Shown here piece after piece: positions 1 through 5,094 of a DNA stretch of 5,109 bases. This DNA is from Phycisphaerales bacterium (GTDB lineage Bacteria; Planctomycetota; Phycisphaerae; Tepidisphaerales; Tepidisphaeraceae): positions 1 to 5,109 of the forward strand of contig JAQGHJ010000589.1 in NCBI GenBank assembly GCA_028288905.1. The letters are read 5' to 3'. Each line of letters opens with the position of its first letter. Position 1 is the first letter of the stretch. Under the pieces are notes generated by a model. That model saw nothing but the letters and a program-made list of their open reading frames with translations. It was not told where the DNA came from and made no database searches. The translations under genes were made by a program, and so were the position numbers.

Positions 1-2
1 TG

Positions 3-920
3 TGGATGGCCCAGTACCCGACCAGCCCGAACCCGCAGACCGGGGCCCCGAGCGGCACCAGCCCGTGGGCGGCCGGGACGTGGAAGTTCTGGCAGTACAC
101 CGACTCGGCCACCGTGAGCGGGATCAGCGGCGGGGTCGACGGCGACGCGTACAACGGCGACCTGACGAGCCTGAAGGCGAATTACCAGATTGTCGCCGCC
201 GCCCCGAAGTTCACAGCCGGGCAGACCGTGCAGGTGGTGAACGCCCCGAGCGGGCTCAAGGCGTGGGACACGTCGGCGTCGAACGGGACGTACGTCACGA
301 AGAACAACGGCGACTACGGCACGGTCGTCAGCGGGCCGGTGCTCGCCGCCGGGTACAACCGGTACGAGGTGCGGTGGGCCGGGGAGACGGTCACCCGCTG
401 GTCCGCGGAAGACTACTTGGCCGTCGCCCCCGCCCCGGCCGCGGCATCGAGCCCGACGCCGACGAACAGGGCGTCGTTCAAGACGGCGAACGCCCCGGCC
501 GCCCTCGACTGGGCCGACGCCGCCTACGCCACGAGCTACGACGTCTACCTCGACGGGGTGCTGAAGGGGAACGTCGCGACGAGCGCGTACGCGCTGGGCG
601 CCACCGCCGGGTACGGCCCGCACACGTGGTCCGTGACGGCCAAGAACGCGACCGGCAGCACGGCCGGCCCTACGTGGAACTTCTACGTCGGGAAGTTCAT
701 CCCCGGGGATCGGGTGCAGGTGACGAGCGCCCCTTCGGGACTTAAGGCGTGGGACTCGGCCGCGTCCACCGGCACGTACGTGCTCAAGGCCAACGGCAGC
801 TTGGCGACCGTGATGAGCGGCCCGGTGTTCGCGGCCGGGTACTGGCGGTGGGAACTGCGGTACGACGGGGACACGGTGAACCGGTGGTCGGCCGAGGATT
901 ACCTGACCGGGGTCGCGTGA
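3..920 (+). CDS. GH25 family lysozyme (muramidase), C-terminal part, with SH3-like and FN3-like modules
   Basis: The gene is truncated at the left edge. The frame is open to base 1, and the ATG at 6 is internal, because the preceding TGG makes a 'LWMAQY'-type strand typical of GH25 enzymes. Residues are counted from that Met. Residues 1 to about 60 are the end of a GH25 beta/alpha barrel: W26-K-F-W-Q-Y31 and the following GISGGVDGDAYNGD stretch match the family's C-terminal WxfWQYt...vDxNxfxG signature. The catalytic acids lie upstream, outside the window. Then come an SH3-like module (about 68-139), an FN3-like domain (about 146-229, with LDWADAAYATSYDVYLDG and a W-S-V-T-A-K-N strand) and a second SH3-like module (about 230-301). 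Both modules end in RWSAEDYL. GH25 enzymes cleave the MurNAc-GlcNAc bonds of peptidoglycan; the modules may bind wall or surface glycans. The protein is probably secreted, but its signal peptide is not visible. Family assignment is firm; the module function is inferred. Confidence 0.85.
   Translation, partial: WMAQYPTSPNPQTGAPSGTSPWAAGTWKFWQYTDSATVSGISGGVDGDAYNGDLTSLKANYQIVAAAPKFTAGQTVQVVNAPSGLKAWDTSASNGTYVTKNNGDYGTVVSGPVLAAGYNRYEVRWAGETVTRWSAEDYLAVAPAPAAASSPTPTNRASFKTANAPAALDWADAAYATSYDVYLDGVLKGNVATSAYALGATAGYGPHTWSVTAKNATGSTAGPTWNFYVGKFIPGDRVQVTSAPSGLKAWDSAASTGTYVLKANGSLATVMSGPVFAAGYWRWELRYDGDTVNRWSAEDYLTGVA
207..908 (+). repeat. Duplicated SH3-like module within the GH25 gene
   Basis: Two protein-level direct repeats of about 72 residues are encoded at 207-422 and 693-908. 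They share VQV..APSGLKAWD, NGTYV/TGTYV, SGPV.AAGY.R and NRWSAEDYL/TRWSAEDYL. The DNA is diverged but clearly homologous, which indicates an internal module duplication separated by the FN3-like domain. Confidence 0.8.
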
Positions 921-929
921 CGAGGCGGC

Positions 930-941
930 GGGCCGCGGCCC
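930..941. other. 12-bp perfect GC palindrome in the convergent gap
   Basis: GGGCCGCGGCCC lies 10 bp after the muramidase stop, in the 67-bp gap (921-987) before the end of the opposing minus-strand gene. Its position suits a shared 3' end structure for both transcripts. There is no T-tract on either strand, so it is not a canonical intrinsic terminator. Confidence 0.35.
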
Positions 942-987
942 CCAGAATCGACGGTGCATCGGGGGGCGCGAGTGTCAGGTCGGACGC

Positions 988-1371
988 TCACGCCACCGCG
1001 GCCTGTTGCAGCCGGGCGACCGGGTCGTTCTGGCCGATGGGGCGGTACGCCCACCGGCGGAACAGGGCGCGGACGACGAACGCCTGCATCGCCACGGCGC
1101 CGGCCGCGACGGCGGTCGTGGTGCCGATCTCCCGGTCCAGGTCGAGCACGGGGCTGAGCAGTTGGCGGTACAGCTCGTCGACCCGCAGCATCGTGATCTG
1201 GTCCAGCCGGCCGGCCAGGTACACGACCTGCACCGCGATGTAGAACGAGGCGAGCCCGGCGACGAGCGACGTGACGAATCGTAGGATGGCGGTGACCATA
1301 TCCAGTGCCTTATCCAGTGCCTTGCAGATCGGACGGGGATGCCCGCAGAATCGGACCGGGACCTCAGCCAT
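988..1371 (-). CDS. Small hypothetical membrane protein, two predicted helices
   Basis: I do not recognise this 127-residue protein. From the ATG at 1371 it has a polar N-terminus, a hydrophobic segment at about 26-54 (VTAILRFVTSLVAGLASFYI onward), a charged middle (RLDQITMLRVDELYRQLL, then LDLDREIG) and a second, Ala/Val-rich hydrophobic segment at about 84-104, followed by basic FRRWAYRP. This reads as a two-pass inner-membrane protein. The start is uncertain. The ATG at 1371 has no Shine-Dalgarno. The internal ATG at 1299 (Met25) has AAGG with 8-nt spacing and begins right at the first helix, and the codons before it use more A/T at third positions. The gene may therefore really begin at 1299, giving 103 residues. 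It converges on the muramidase gene and has no same-strand partner nearby. High third-position GC after Met25 and a plausible topology support a real gene; its function is unknown. Confidence 0.6.
   Translation of the reverse strand: MAEVPVRFCGHPRPICKALDKALDMVTAILRFVTSLVAGLASFYIAVQVVYLAGRLDQITMLRVDELYRQLLSPVLDLDREIGTTTAVAAGAVAMQAFVVRALFRRWAYRPIGQNDPVARLQQAAVA
1299..1322. repeat. Perfect 12-bp tandem duplication
   Basis: TATCCAGTGCCT occurs twice in direct succession at 1299-1310 and 1311-1322. On the minus strand it encodes KALD-KALD if the longer start of the small membrane protein is used. If translation begins at 1299, the repeat instead forms the leader carrying the AAGG ribosome-binding site. 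Confidence 0.85.
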
Positions 1372-1767
1372 CGCCCGAGGCGACGGGGCGGTCAGGGCTC
1401 ATTTGCCGGTTGCGGTTGAAGACCGAGCACAGGCCTACCTGTGAGGGCGGGTCTGCGGCCGAGTCGGCCATCCCAAGTTAGAAATCCCGAGAAGGTTCGG
1501 CGGCCGGTTCCGGCCGACCAGCCCGTTCCGGGTGGCCGCCGGTCGATTCCGGCAAGGACACTCTACACCAGAAATCCCCGTGTGGCGGAGGCAGCCGCAC
1601 GAGCCGGTGGGGCCCGCAAGACGGTGATGAAAGTGATTCCGGGCCACCGATCGGCGGCGGGCCGCGTGCGGCAAGGCCATTCCTTGCTAAGGGTCACGGT
1701 TTTTTGGGGAAGTCGTACCACCGTTCCACACAGCGGTGAAATCAGCGTGCGGCTTCCAGCGGCATCA
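1372..1767. other. Gene-free intergenic stretch
   Basis: I see no credible gene on either strand in this stretch of about 400 bp. Open frames here (for example 1441-2085 plus and 1435-1680 minus) are Arg/Pro-rich, lack recognisable domains, and one runs into a confident opposite-strand gene. The stretch looks less GC-rich than the flanking genes. It holds the small hairpin at 1501-1516 and a T6 run at 1700-1705, which is preceded only by a 4-bp CCTT/AAGG stem. The promoter of the small membrane protein should lie near its left end, but I could not identify one. Confidence 0.5.
1501..1516. other. Short GC-rich hairpin
   Basis: CGGCCGG and CCGGCCG form a perfect 7-bp inverted repeat around TT. 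A related half-site, GCCGGTCGATTCCGGC, follows at about 1537-1552. No T-tract follows. Function is unknown, and in DNA this GC-rich it may be incidental. Confidence 0.3.
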
Positions 1768-1860
1768 TCGCAGGGCCGGCTGTGCGGGCCATCGCGCCTG
1801 AACGTGGAGAGGCGCGAACGGTTCAGCTGCCCCGAACGGCCGGCACAGCCGGCCCTACGA
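1768..1860. repeat. 93-bp nested inverted-repeat element (REPIN/MITE-like)
   Basis: The left arm 1768-1790 and the reverse complement of the right arm 1838-1860 agree at 21 of 23 positions (TCGyAGGGCCGGCTGTGCsGGCC). Nested inside is a perfect 8-bp stem, TCGCGCCT (1792-1799) with AGGCGCGA (1810-1817), around a 10-nt loop. The right arm alone also folds as GGCCGGC-ACA-GCCGGCC (1838-1854). There is no ORF, no transposase and no obvious target-site duplication. Two inverted palindromic units around a spacer is the layout of a REP doublet or a small non-autonomous element. A structured transcript is an alternative. Copy number in the genome cannot be judged from this window. Confidence 0.6.
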
Positions 1861-1896
1861 GGGGAGCGGATCAATTCGTCGGGATGTCGGCAGGTG

Positions 1897-1933
1897 AAAA
1901 AGGCCCCGGACGTCGCGGATAACGCCCAGGGCC
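1897..1933 (-). terminator. Intrinsic terminator of the two-gene minus-strand unit
   Basis: Read on the minus strand, GGCCCTGG (1933-1926) pairs with CCGGGGCC (1909-1902) through 8 bp with one G-U pair. A small GCG/CGC stem can form in the loop, and T5 (1901-1897) follows. It lies about 57 nt past the stop of the Tat-signal protein gene, the right place to end that transcript. Confidence 0.7.
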
Positions 1934-1990
1934 GGATTGAATTGGCAGCAATCAAGCAGCGGAGGAGAGCCATCATTATCGGCCCTCGCC

Positions 1991-2446
1991 TCACTTTTTG
2001 CCCGTGTCCCCCACCTTGCCGAGCACCTGCAGGGCACCCGGCTTCCCGCCGCCGACGGATCGGTACACGAACCGGATGCGCTTGATCCGGCGGCTCTTGC
2101 CCGGCAGATCGATCTTGCCGGTCTGCTCGCCCTTGTCGATACGCAGCCGGTTGGTCGGCTCGAACGTTTCGTCGTTCTCGAACGTGACCTTCACGTCCTC
2201 GATCTCGACGTCGCCGCCGGTCACGCGGAAGTTCAGGGCGGTGAACCGGTTCGGGCTGGTGATCTCGAACACCTCCCGCTCGCCCTTGCGGGCGACGTCC
2301 TTCTGGCCGAGCTTTTCCCACTCGCCGGTCTTGAGGTCTTCGGGGGCCTTGTCCTTCTCCCGGTCCTTGTCGGCCGCCCGCAGGGCGGGGCCGGCGGCGG
2401 CGGTGGCGAGCAGGGCGGCCAGGAACGTGCGGCGGTTGACGGGCAT
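1991..2446 (-). CDS. Tat-exported hypothetical protein, paralogue of the adjacent lipoprotein
   Basis: The protein has 151 residues from the ATG at 2446, chosen because AAAGGA (2455-2460) sits 8 nt upstream. The N-terminus MPVNRRTFLAALLATAAAG is a good twin-arginine signal (RR at 5-6, hydrophobic core 8-18) with a likely cleavage after A24 in ALRA-AD, so the folded protein is probably exported. A charged linker DKDREKDK (26-33) leads into one domain (about 41-148): EKLGQ, RFTALNFRV, GDVEIEDVKVTFEND, a KGEQTGKIDLPG turn, then RRIKRIRFVYRS. The neighbouring lipoprotein carries the same domain, so the two are tandem paralogues. The pattern resembles small beta-rich exported proteins such as the DUF2541 group (E. 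coli YaaI), but that match is from memory and unverified. The gene follows the lipoprotein after 115 bp, in the same direction, and ends before a terminator. Function is unknown. Confidence 0.85.
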   Translation of the reverse strand: MPVNRRTFLAALLATAAAGPALRAADKDREKDKAPEDLKTGEWEKLGQKDVARKGEREVFEITSPNRFTALNFRVTGGDVEIEDVKVTFENDETFEPTNRLRIDKGEQTGKIDLPGKSRRIKRIRFVYRSVGGGKPGALQVLGKVGDTGKK

Positions 2447-2454
2447 GGGGTTTG

Positions 2455-2460
2455 TCCTTT
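2455..2460 (-). promoter_or_regulatory. Ribosome-binding site of the Tat-signal protein
   Basis: The minus strand reads AAAGGA followed by 8 nt (CAAACCCC) and ATG. This fixes the start at 2446 and rules out longer upstream readings of the same frame. Confidence 0.75.
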
Positions 2461-2561
2461 CGACTCGGTAGGGAAGCGTGCGGCGGCGACGTCGGCCGCG
2501 CCCGCAATCAGCATACGGCCGACCCGGCGGGCGGCGGGACGGGAAACCCGGCCGGCCCCGC

Positions 2562-3125
2562 TCACCGGGCGGGCTCGCCGTACACGTCGATGACGGCAGG
2601 GCCGCGGCCGACGGCGCGGTACAGGAACCGGATCCGCTTGATCTCACGCCCGATCCCGCCGCGGGGGAACTCGACCCGGTAGCTCCGCTCGCCCTCCCGG
2701 AAGAAGTGCTTCATCTCCGGGCTGATCGAGTCGTCGTTCCCGAACGTGATCTTCAGGTCCTCGAGCTTGATGTCCCCCCGGTCGACCCTGAACACGATCG
2801 ACGTGAACCGCCCGTGCCCGCCGACCTCGACCACGTCCCGGTCCAGGTCCTTACGGGCCCAGACGGTCCCGAGCTTCTCCAGCCCGGTCCGGCGGCGGTC
2901 CCAATCGCGGTTCCAGTCGCCCCGGTCGCGATCGCGGTCCCGTCCGTACCCGGGGTCCCGGTCGCGGCCGGCGTCGCGGTCCCGGTCGTACCCGCCACGG
3001 TCGTCCCGATCGCGGGGGTACGCGTCCCGCCGGCCGTCGTCGTACCGGTCGGCCATCAGTTCGGTGCAACCCAGCAGGTTGGCGGCGGCGAGGGCGGTGA
3101 CGATCAGCGTCTTGGCGGTCTTCAT
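2562..3125 (-). CDS. Hypothetical lipoprotein with Arg/Asp-rich linker, paralogue of the downstream Tat-signal protein
   Basis: The protein has 187 residues from the ATG at 3125. This start places a signal sequence exactly at the N-terminus (MKTAKTLIVTALAAANLLGC); no strong Shine-Dalgarno is visible. NLLGC, with Cys20, fits a lipobox for signal peptidase II, so the protein is probably lipid-anchored. Residues 26-79 are a low-complexity linker of Arg and Asp with Gly, Tyr and Trp (RDRD, YDRDRD, GRDRDRDRGD), likely disordered. The C-terminal domain (about 81-187) has EKLG, GRFTSIVFRVDRGDIKLEDLKITFGND, a REGERSYRVEFP turn, REIKRIRFLYRAVGRG and a final VIDVYGE. It aligns end to end with the domain of the Tat-signal protein, sharing IKRIRF-YR and ITF/VTF-ND. 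It may be the first gene of a two-gene unit and is divergent from tgt. The DUF2541-like resemblance is tentative and the role is unknown, perhaps envelope binding. Confidence 0.82.
   Translation of the reverse strand: MKTAKTLIVTALAAANLLGCTELMADRYDDGRRDAYPRDRDDRGGYDRDRDAGRDRDPGYGRDRDRDRGDWNRDWDRRRTGLEKLGTVWARKDLDRDVVEVGGHGRFTSIVFRVDRGDIKLEDLKITFGNDDSISPEMKHFFREGERSYRVEFPRGGIGREIKRIRFLYRAVGRGPAVIDVYGEPAR
2889..3050 (-). repeat. Low-complexity region encoding the Arg/Asp-rich linker
   Basis: Irregular CGGTCC/CGGTCG/CGATCG-type hexamers recur across this stretch and encode the RD-rich residues 26-79 of the lipoprotein. The short repeated units could allow slippage and length change. They also explain the long spurious frames on the opposite strand. 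Confidence 0.7.
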
Positions 3126-3242
3126 GGTCGTGCTCGGTGAGAGGGTCTCGTTGCTCGGCGGCGAGTCGGGTGGTGGCGGCGGGCGGGACCGGCGGACGCC
3201 CGCTTGAGTCCCCGGCGTCCGGTGCATACAAGGCGTCAACCG
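3126..3242. promoter_or_regulatory. Divergent spacer between the lipoprotein gene and tgt
   Basis: This 117-bp spacer should hold promoters for both directions, but I see no convincing -35/-10 pair for either. An 8-bp perfect inverted repeat, CGGACGCC (3193-3200) with GGCGTCCG (3214-3221) around a 13-nt loop, lies just before the tgt ribosome-binding site (AAGG 3230-3233). It could be an operator or a leader hairpin. The function is inferred from position only. Confidence 0.4.
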
Positions 3243-4475
3243 ATGACGCCCGCCGCACCCGCCGTTCCCGTTCGTTACTCGCTCACCCGACAAGACACTT
3301 TTACGGGGGCGCGGTTGGGTCGCGTCACTACCCCAAACGGGTCATTCGATACCCCGGCGTTCATGCCGGTCGGCACCCAGGGAACCGTCAAGGGCCTCAC
3401 CCCGGACCACGTCGCCGCCACGGGGGCCCAGTGCGTGCTGGCCAACACCTACCACCTGTTGCTCCGCCCGGGGCCCGACACGGTGGCCGCCCTCGGGGAC
3501 CTGCACCGGTTCATGGCGTGGCCCAGGCCGATCCTGACCGACTCCGGCGGGTTCCAGGTGTTCTCGCTGGCCGACGTGAACACGGTCACGGACGAGAGGG
3601 TGGTGTTCAAAAGCCACATCGACGGGTCGATGGTCGAGCTGACCCCGCAGCGGAGCATCGCCGTCCAGAACGCCCTCGGGGCGGACATCATCATGGCGTT
3701 CGACCAGTGCCCGCCGGGCGACGCCCCGCGGGACGTCCACCGCCGGGCGTTGGACCGCACCCTGCGGTGGGCCGAGGCGTGCAAGGCGGCGCACGCCCGG
3801 CCGACCGAGCAGGGGCTGTTCGGGATCGTCCAGGGCGGCACGTTCCCAGACCTGCGGGCCGAGTGCGCGGCCGAGCTCGTCAAGATGGACTTCCCCGGGT
3901 ACGCGCTCGGCGGGCTGGCCGTCGGGGAGGGGTTCGAGGCGATGAAGGCGGTGCTCGCCCACGCGACCCCGCTGCTGCCGCCGGACAAGCCGCGGTACCT
4001 GATGGGCGTCGGGTTCCCCCGGGACATCGTGGCGGCCGTGGCGGCCGGGGTGGACATGTTCGACTGCGTGCTCCCGACCCGGAACGGCCGCAACGCGTAC
4101 GCGTTCACCGGGACCGGGGCGATCCGGCTGCGGAACAGCGGGTTCGCCCGGGACCCCGGCCCGATCGAGCCCGGCTGCGACTGCTACGCCTGCCGGACGT
4201 TCACCCGCGGGGCGATCCGGCACTATTTTTTCGCCGGCGAGATGCTTGGCCCCATCCTTGTTAGCCTGCATAATATTCGGTTCTTCCAGCGGCTGATGGC
4301 GGACGTCCGCCGGCACATCGGGGCCGGCACGTTCGCCGAGTTCCTGGCGACGGACCCGCGGTGTCACCTCGGGCCGACGGGCAAGGGCGGGGGGATCAAC
4401 GCCGGTCCGGGCATGGTGCCGCCCGCAACCCCCGCGGCGGACGAGGCTGACAGCCTGCCCGCGGAAGGCGGATGA
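3243..4475 (+). CDS. tgt: tRNA-guanine(34) transglycosylase (queuine/preQ1 tRNA-ribosyltransferase)
   Basis: This 410-residue TIM-barrel enzyme replaces guanine 34 in GU(N)-anticodon tRNAs (Asp, Asn, His, Tyr) with preQ1, a step of queuosine biosynthesis in the cytoplasm. Visible hallmarks are LTDSGGFQVFS with D100 (proposed general acid/base), AFDQC at 152-156, GIVQGG at 194-199, GLAVGE at 224-229 in the base-binding site, the nucleophile D274 in MFDCVLPTR, and zinc ligands C312-x-C314-x2-C317 with H343 in SLHN. FDQC replaces the commoner FDEC. The ATG at 3243 is preferred because AAGG lies 9 nt upstream and bacterial homologues begin near RYSLTRQD. A TTG at 3204 would add 13 residues without a ribosome-binding site. 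The tail after about 380 is a Gly/Pro/Ala-rich extension beyond the usual family core. The gene is followed by yajC, the common bacterial arrangement. Codons at 4224-4277 are unusually AT-rich for this gene. Confidence 0.97.
   Translation: MTPAAPAVPVRYSLTRQDTFTGARLGRVTTPNGSFDTPAFMPVGTQGTVKGLTPDHVAATGAQCVLANTYHLLLRPGPDTVAALGDLHRFMAWPRPILTDSGGFQVFSLADVNTVTDERVVFKSHIDGSMVELTPQRSIAVQNALGADIIMAFDQCPPGDAPRDVHRRALDRTLRWAEACKAAHARPTEQGLFGIVQGGTFPDLRAECAAELVKMDFPGYALGGLAVGEGFEAMKAVLAHATPLLPPDKPRYLMGVGFPRDIVAAVAAGVDMFDCVLPTRNGRNAYAFTGTGAIRLRNSGFARDPGPIEPGCDCYACRTFTRGAIRHYFFAGEMLGPILVSLHNIRFFQRLMADVRRHIGAGTFAEFLATDPRCHLGPTGKGGGINAGPGMVPPATPAADEADSLPAEGG
4246..4274 (+). promoter_or_regulatory. Candidate internal sigma70-type promoter within tgt
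   Basis: TTGGCC (4246-4251, 4/6 to TTGACA) and CATAAT (4269-4274, 5/6 to TATAAT) are separated by exactly 17 bp, inside a patch of atypical AT-ending codons in tgt. It points toward yajC, about 350 bp downstream. It overlaps conserved protein sequence, so chance cannot be excluded. Confidence 0.35.
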
Positions 4476-4544
4476 GTCGGGTGATCGGTCCCCTTTCGCA
4501 CCGGGACCCGTGTTCGTCGCACCGCCCCGCCGCCCGAGAAGACC

Positions 4545-4595
4545 CTCACCCTCGCCTTCTCCCGGAGTACCGGGAGGGGGGACCAGAGGGGTGAG
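4545..4595. repeat. Degenerate palindromic repeat between tgt and yajC
   Basis: The outer arms CTCACCC (4545-4551) and GGGTGAG (4589-4595), and the inner arms CTCCCGG (4559-4565) and CCGGGAG (4570-4576) around AGTA, form an interrupted hairpin. The flavour (CCCTCACCC...CTCCCGG...GGGAGG...GGGGTGAG) resembles dispersed intergenic palindromes found in many high-GC bacteria. No T-run follows, so it is more likely a repeat insertion or RNA stability element than a terminator. Confidence 0.5.
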
Positions 4596-4614
4596 ACGGA
4601 GAATCGAAACAGAA

Positions 4615-4620
4615 GAGGAG
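4615..4620 (+). promoter_or_regulatory. Shine-Dalgarno of yajC that decides the start
   Basis: GAGGAG ends directly against the ATG at 4621, leaving no spacing, but lies 9 nt before the in-frame GTG at 4630. This favours GTG 4630 as the true start. Confidence 0.55.
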
Positions 4621-4629
4621 ATGCAGTCG

Positions 4630-5022
4630 GTGAACGGTTCCACGCTCGCGGTATCGGTGTCGACTTACGCGGGCACGCTCGCCCAGACCACGCAGCCGGG
4701 CGGCGCGCCCGCCCCGGGGTTCGTCAGCCTGCTGACGAGCCCGGTGTTCCCGATCTTCATCCTGATCATCCTGCTGTGGGTGTTCACGTTCCGCGCCAAG
4801 CGGAAGGACGAGAAGAAGAAGAAGGACCTGCTCGGCGCGATCAAGCGGGGCGACCGCGTCCAGACGATCGGCGGCATCCTCGGGAAGGTCGTGGAGGTCG
4901 AGGACACCCGCGTCCTGCTGAAGGTCGACGAGAGCTCGAACACGAAGATCTGGTTCAGCCGGAACGCGATCTTCCGCGTGCTCGGCGAGGAGAAGGCGGT
5001 CGACGTCGCGGCCGCCAAGTGA
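4630..5022 (+). CDS. yajC: Sec translocase accessory subunit YajC
   Basis: YajC is a small single-pass inner-membrane protein that associates with SecD-SecF and supports SecYEG-dependent export. From the GTG at 4630 the protein has 130 residues; the ATG at 4621 gives 133. GTG is chosen because GAGGAG is 9 nt upstream of it but abuts the ATG. Features in order are a short Ala/Gly/Pro-rich N-terminus, a membrane helix at about 38-54 (PVFPIFILIILLWVFTF), the basic stretch RAKRKDEKKKKD that would stay in the cytoplasm, and the family signature KRGDRVQTIGGILGKVVEV (about 72-90). A small beta domain ends at WFSRNAIFRVL. Length is in the usual family range. It lies downstream of tgt with a gap of about 150 bp containing a palindromic repeat, and an intrinsic terminator follows. 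secD would be the expected next gene, outside the window. Confidence 0.95.
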   Translation: MNGSTLAVSVSTYAGTLAQTTQPGGAPAPGFVSLLTSPVFPIFILIILLWVFTFRAKRKDEKKKKDLLGAIKRGDRVQTIGGILGKVVEVEDTRVLLKVDESSNTKIWFSRNAIFRVLGEEKAVDVAAAK

Positions 5023-5067
5023 CGGTGTGAGCAACGTTCGTTCGGGCGTGTCGAACCCCTGAAGTAG

Positions 5068-5094
5068 CCCCGCCCGGGAGGGCGGGGTTTCTTC
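5068..5094 (+). terminator. Intrinsic terminator after yajC
   Basis: CCCCGCCC (5068-5075), a GGGA loop and GGGCGGGG (5080-5087) form a perfect 8-bp GC stem followed by TTTCTTC. It lies 45 nt past the yajC stop, so transcription of tgt-yajC probably ends or is attenuated here. Confidence 0.85.

Noticed and set aside
1682..1705. CCTT/AAGG hairpin followed by T6 as a terminator
   Set aside because: The stem is only 4 bp and the T-run is separated from it by 7 nt. No plus-strand gene ends nearby.
1441..2085. A 214-codon plus-strand frame in the intergenic region
   Set aside because: It has no recognisable domain, mixed codon choice and no ribosome-binding site, and it runs into the opposite-strand Tat-signal gene.
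1563..2507. A 314-codon minus-strand frame across the Tat-signal gene and the intergenic region
   Set aside because: It overlaps the supported paralogue gene in another frame, crosses its terminator and the palindromic element, and shows only low-complexity basic sequence.
2447..2561. A terminator between the lipoprotein gene and the Tat-signal gene
   Set aside because: The spacer is GC-rich with weak overlapping complementarity, but has no clean stem and no T-tract on the minus strand.
2889..3050. A CRISPR-like or tandem repeat array
   Set aside because: The repeated short units are irregular and in frame with an Arg/Asp-rich linker. There are no constant repeats with unique spacers.
3204..3231. 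TTGAGT with CATACA/ATACAA as a tgt promoter
   Set aside because: The -10 matches only about half of consensus, and the start site would fall past the ribosome-binding site, leaving it out of the mRNA.
3204..3242. TTG at 3204 as an upstream start of tgt
   Set aside because: It has no Shine-Dalgarno, and the added residues (SPRRPVHTRRQP) are not like the family N-terminus. The ATG at 3243 has AAGG at good spacing.
3126..3242. A preQ1 riboswitch upstream of tgt
   Set aside because: There is no preQ1-type pseudoknot pattern or A-rich tail. The only structure is a plain 8-bp hairpin.
3137..4643. Long open frames overlapping tgt on both strands (3137-4264 plus, 3342-4643 minus, 3449-4108 minus)
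   Set aside because: They are by-products of high GC in other frames of tgt. They are Arg/Gly/Pro-rich with no domain, while the tgt frame carries every catalytic and zinc residue.
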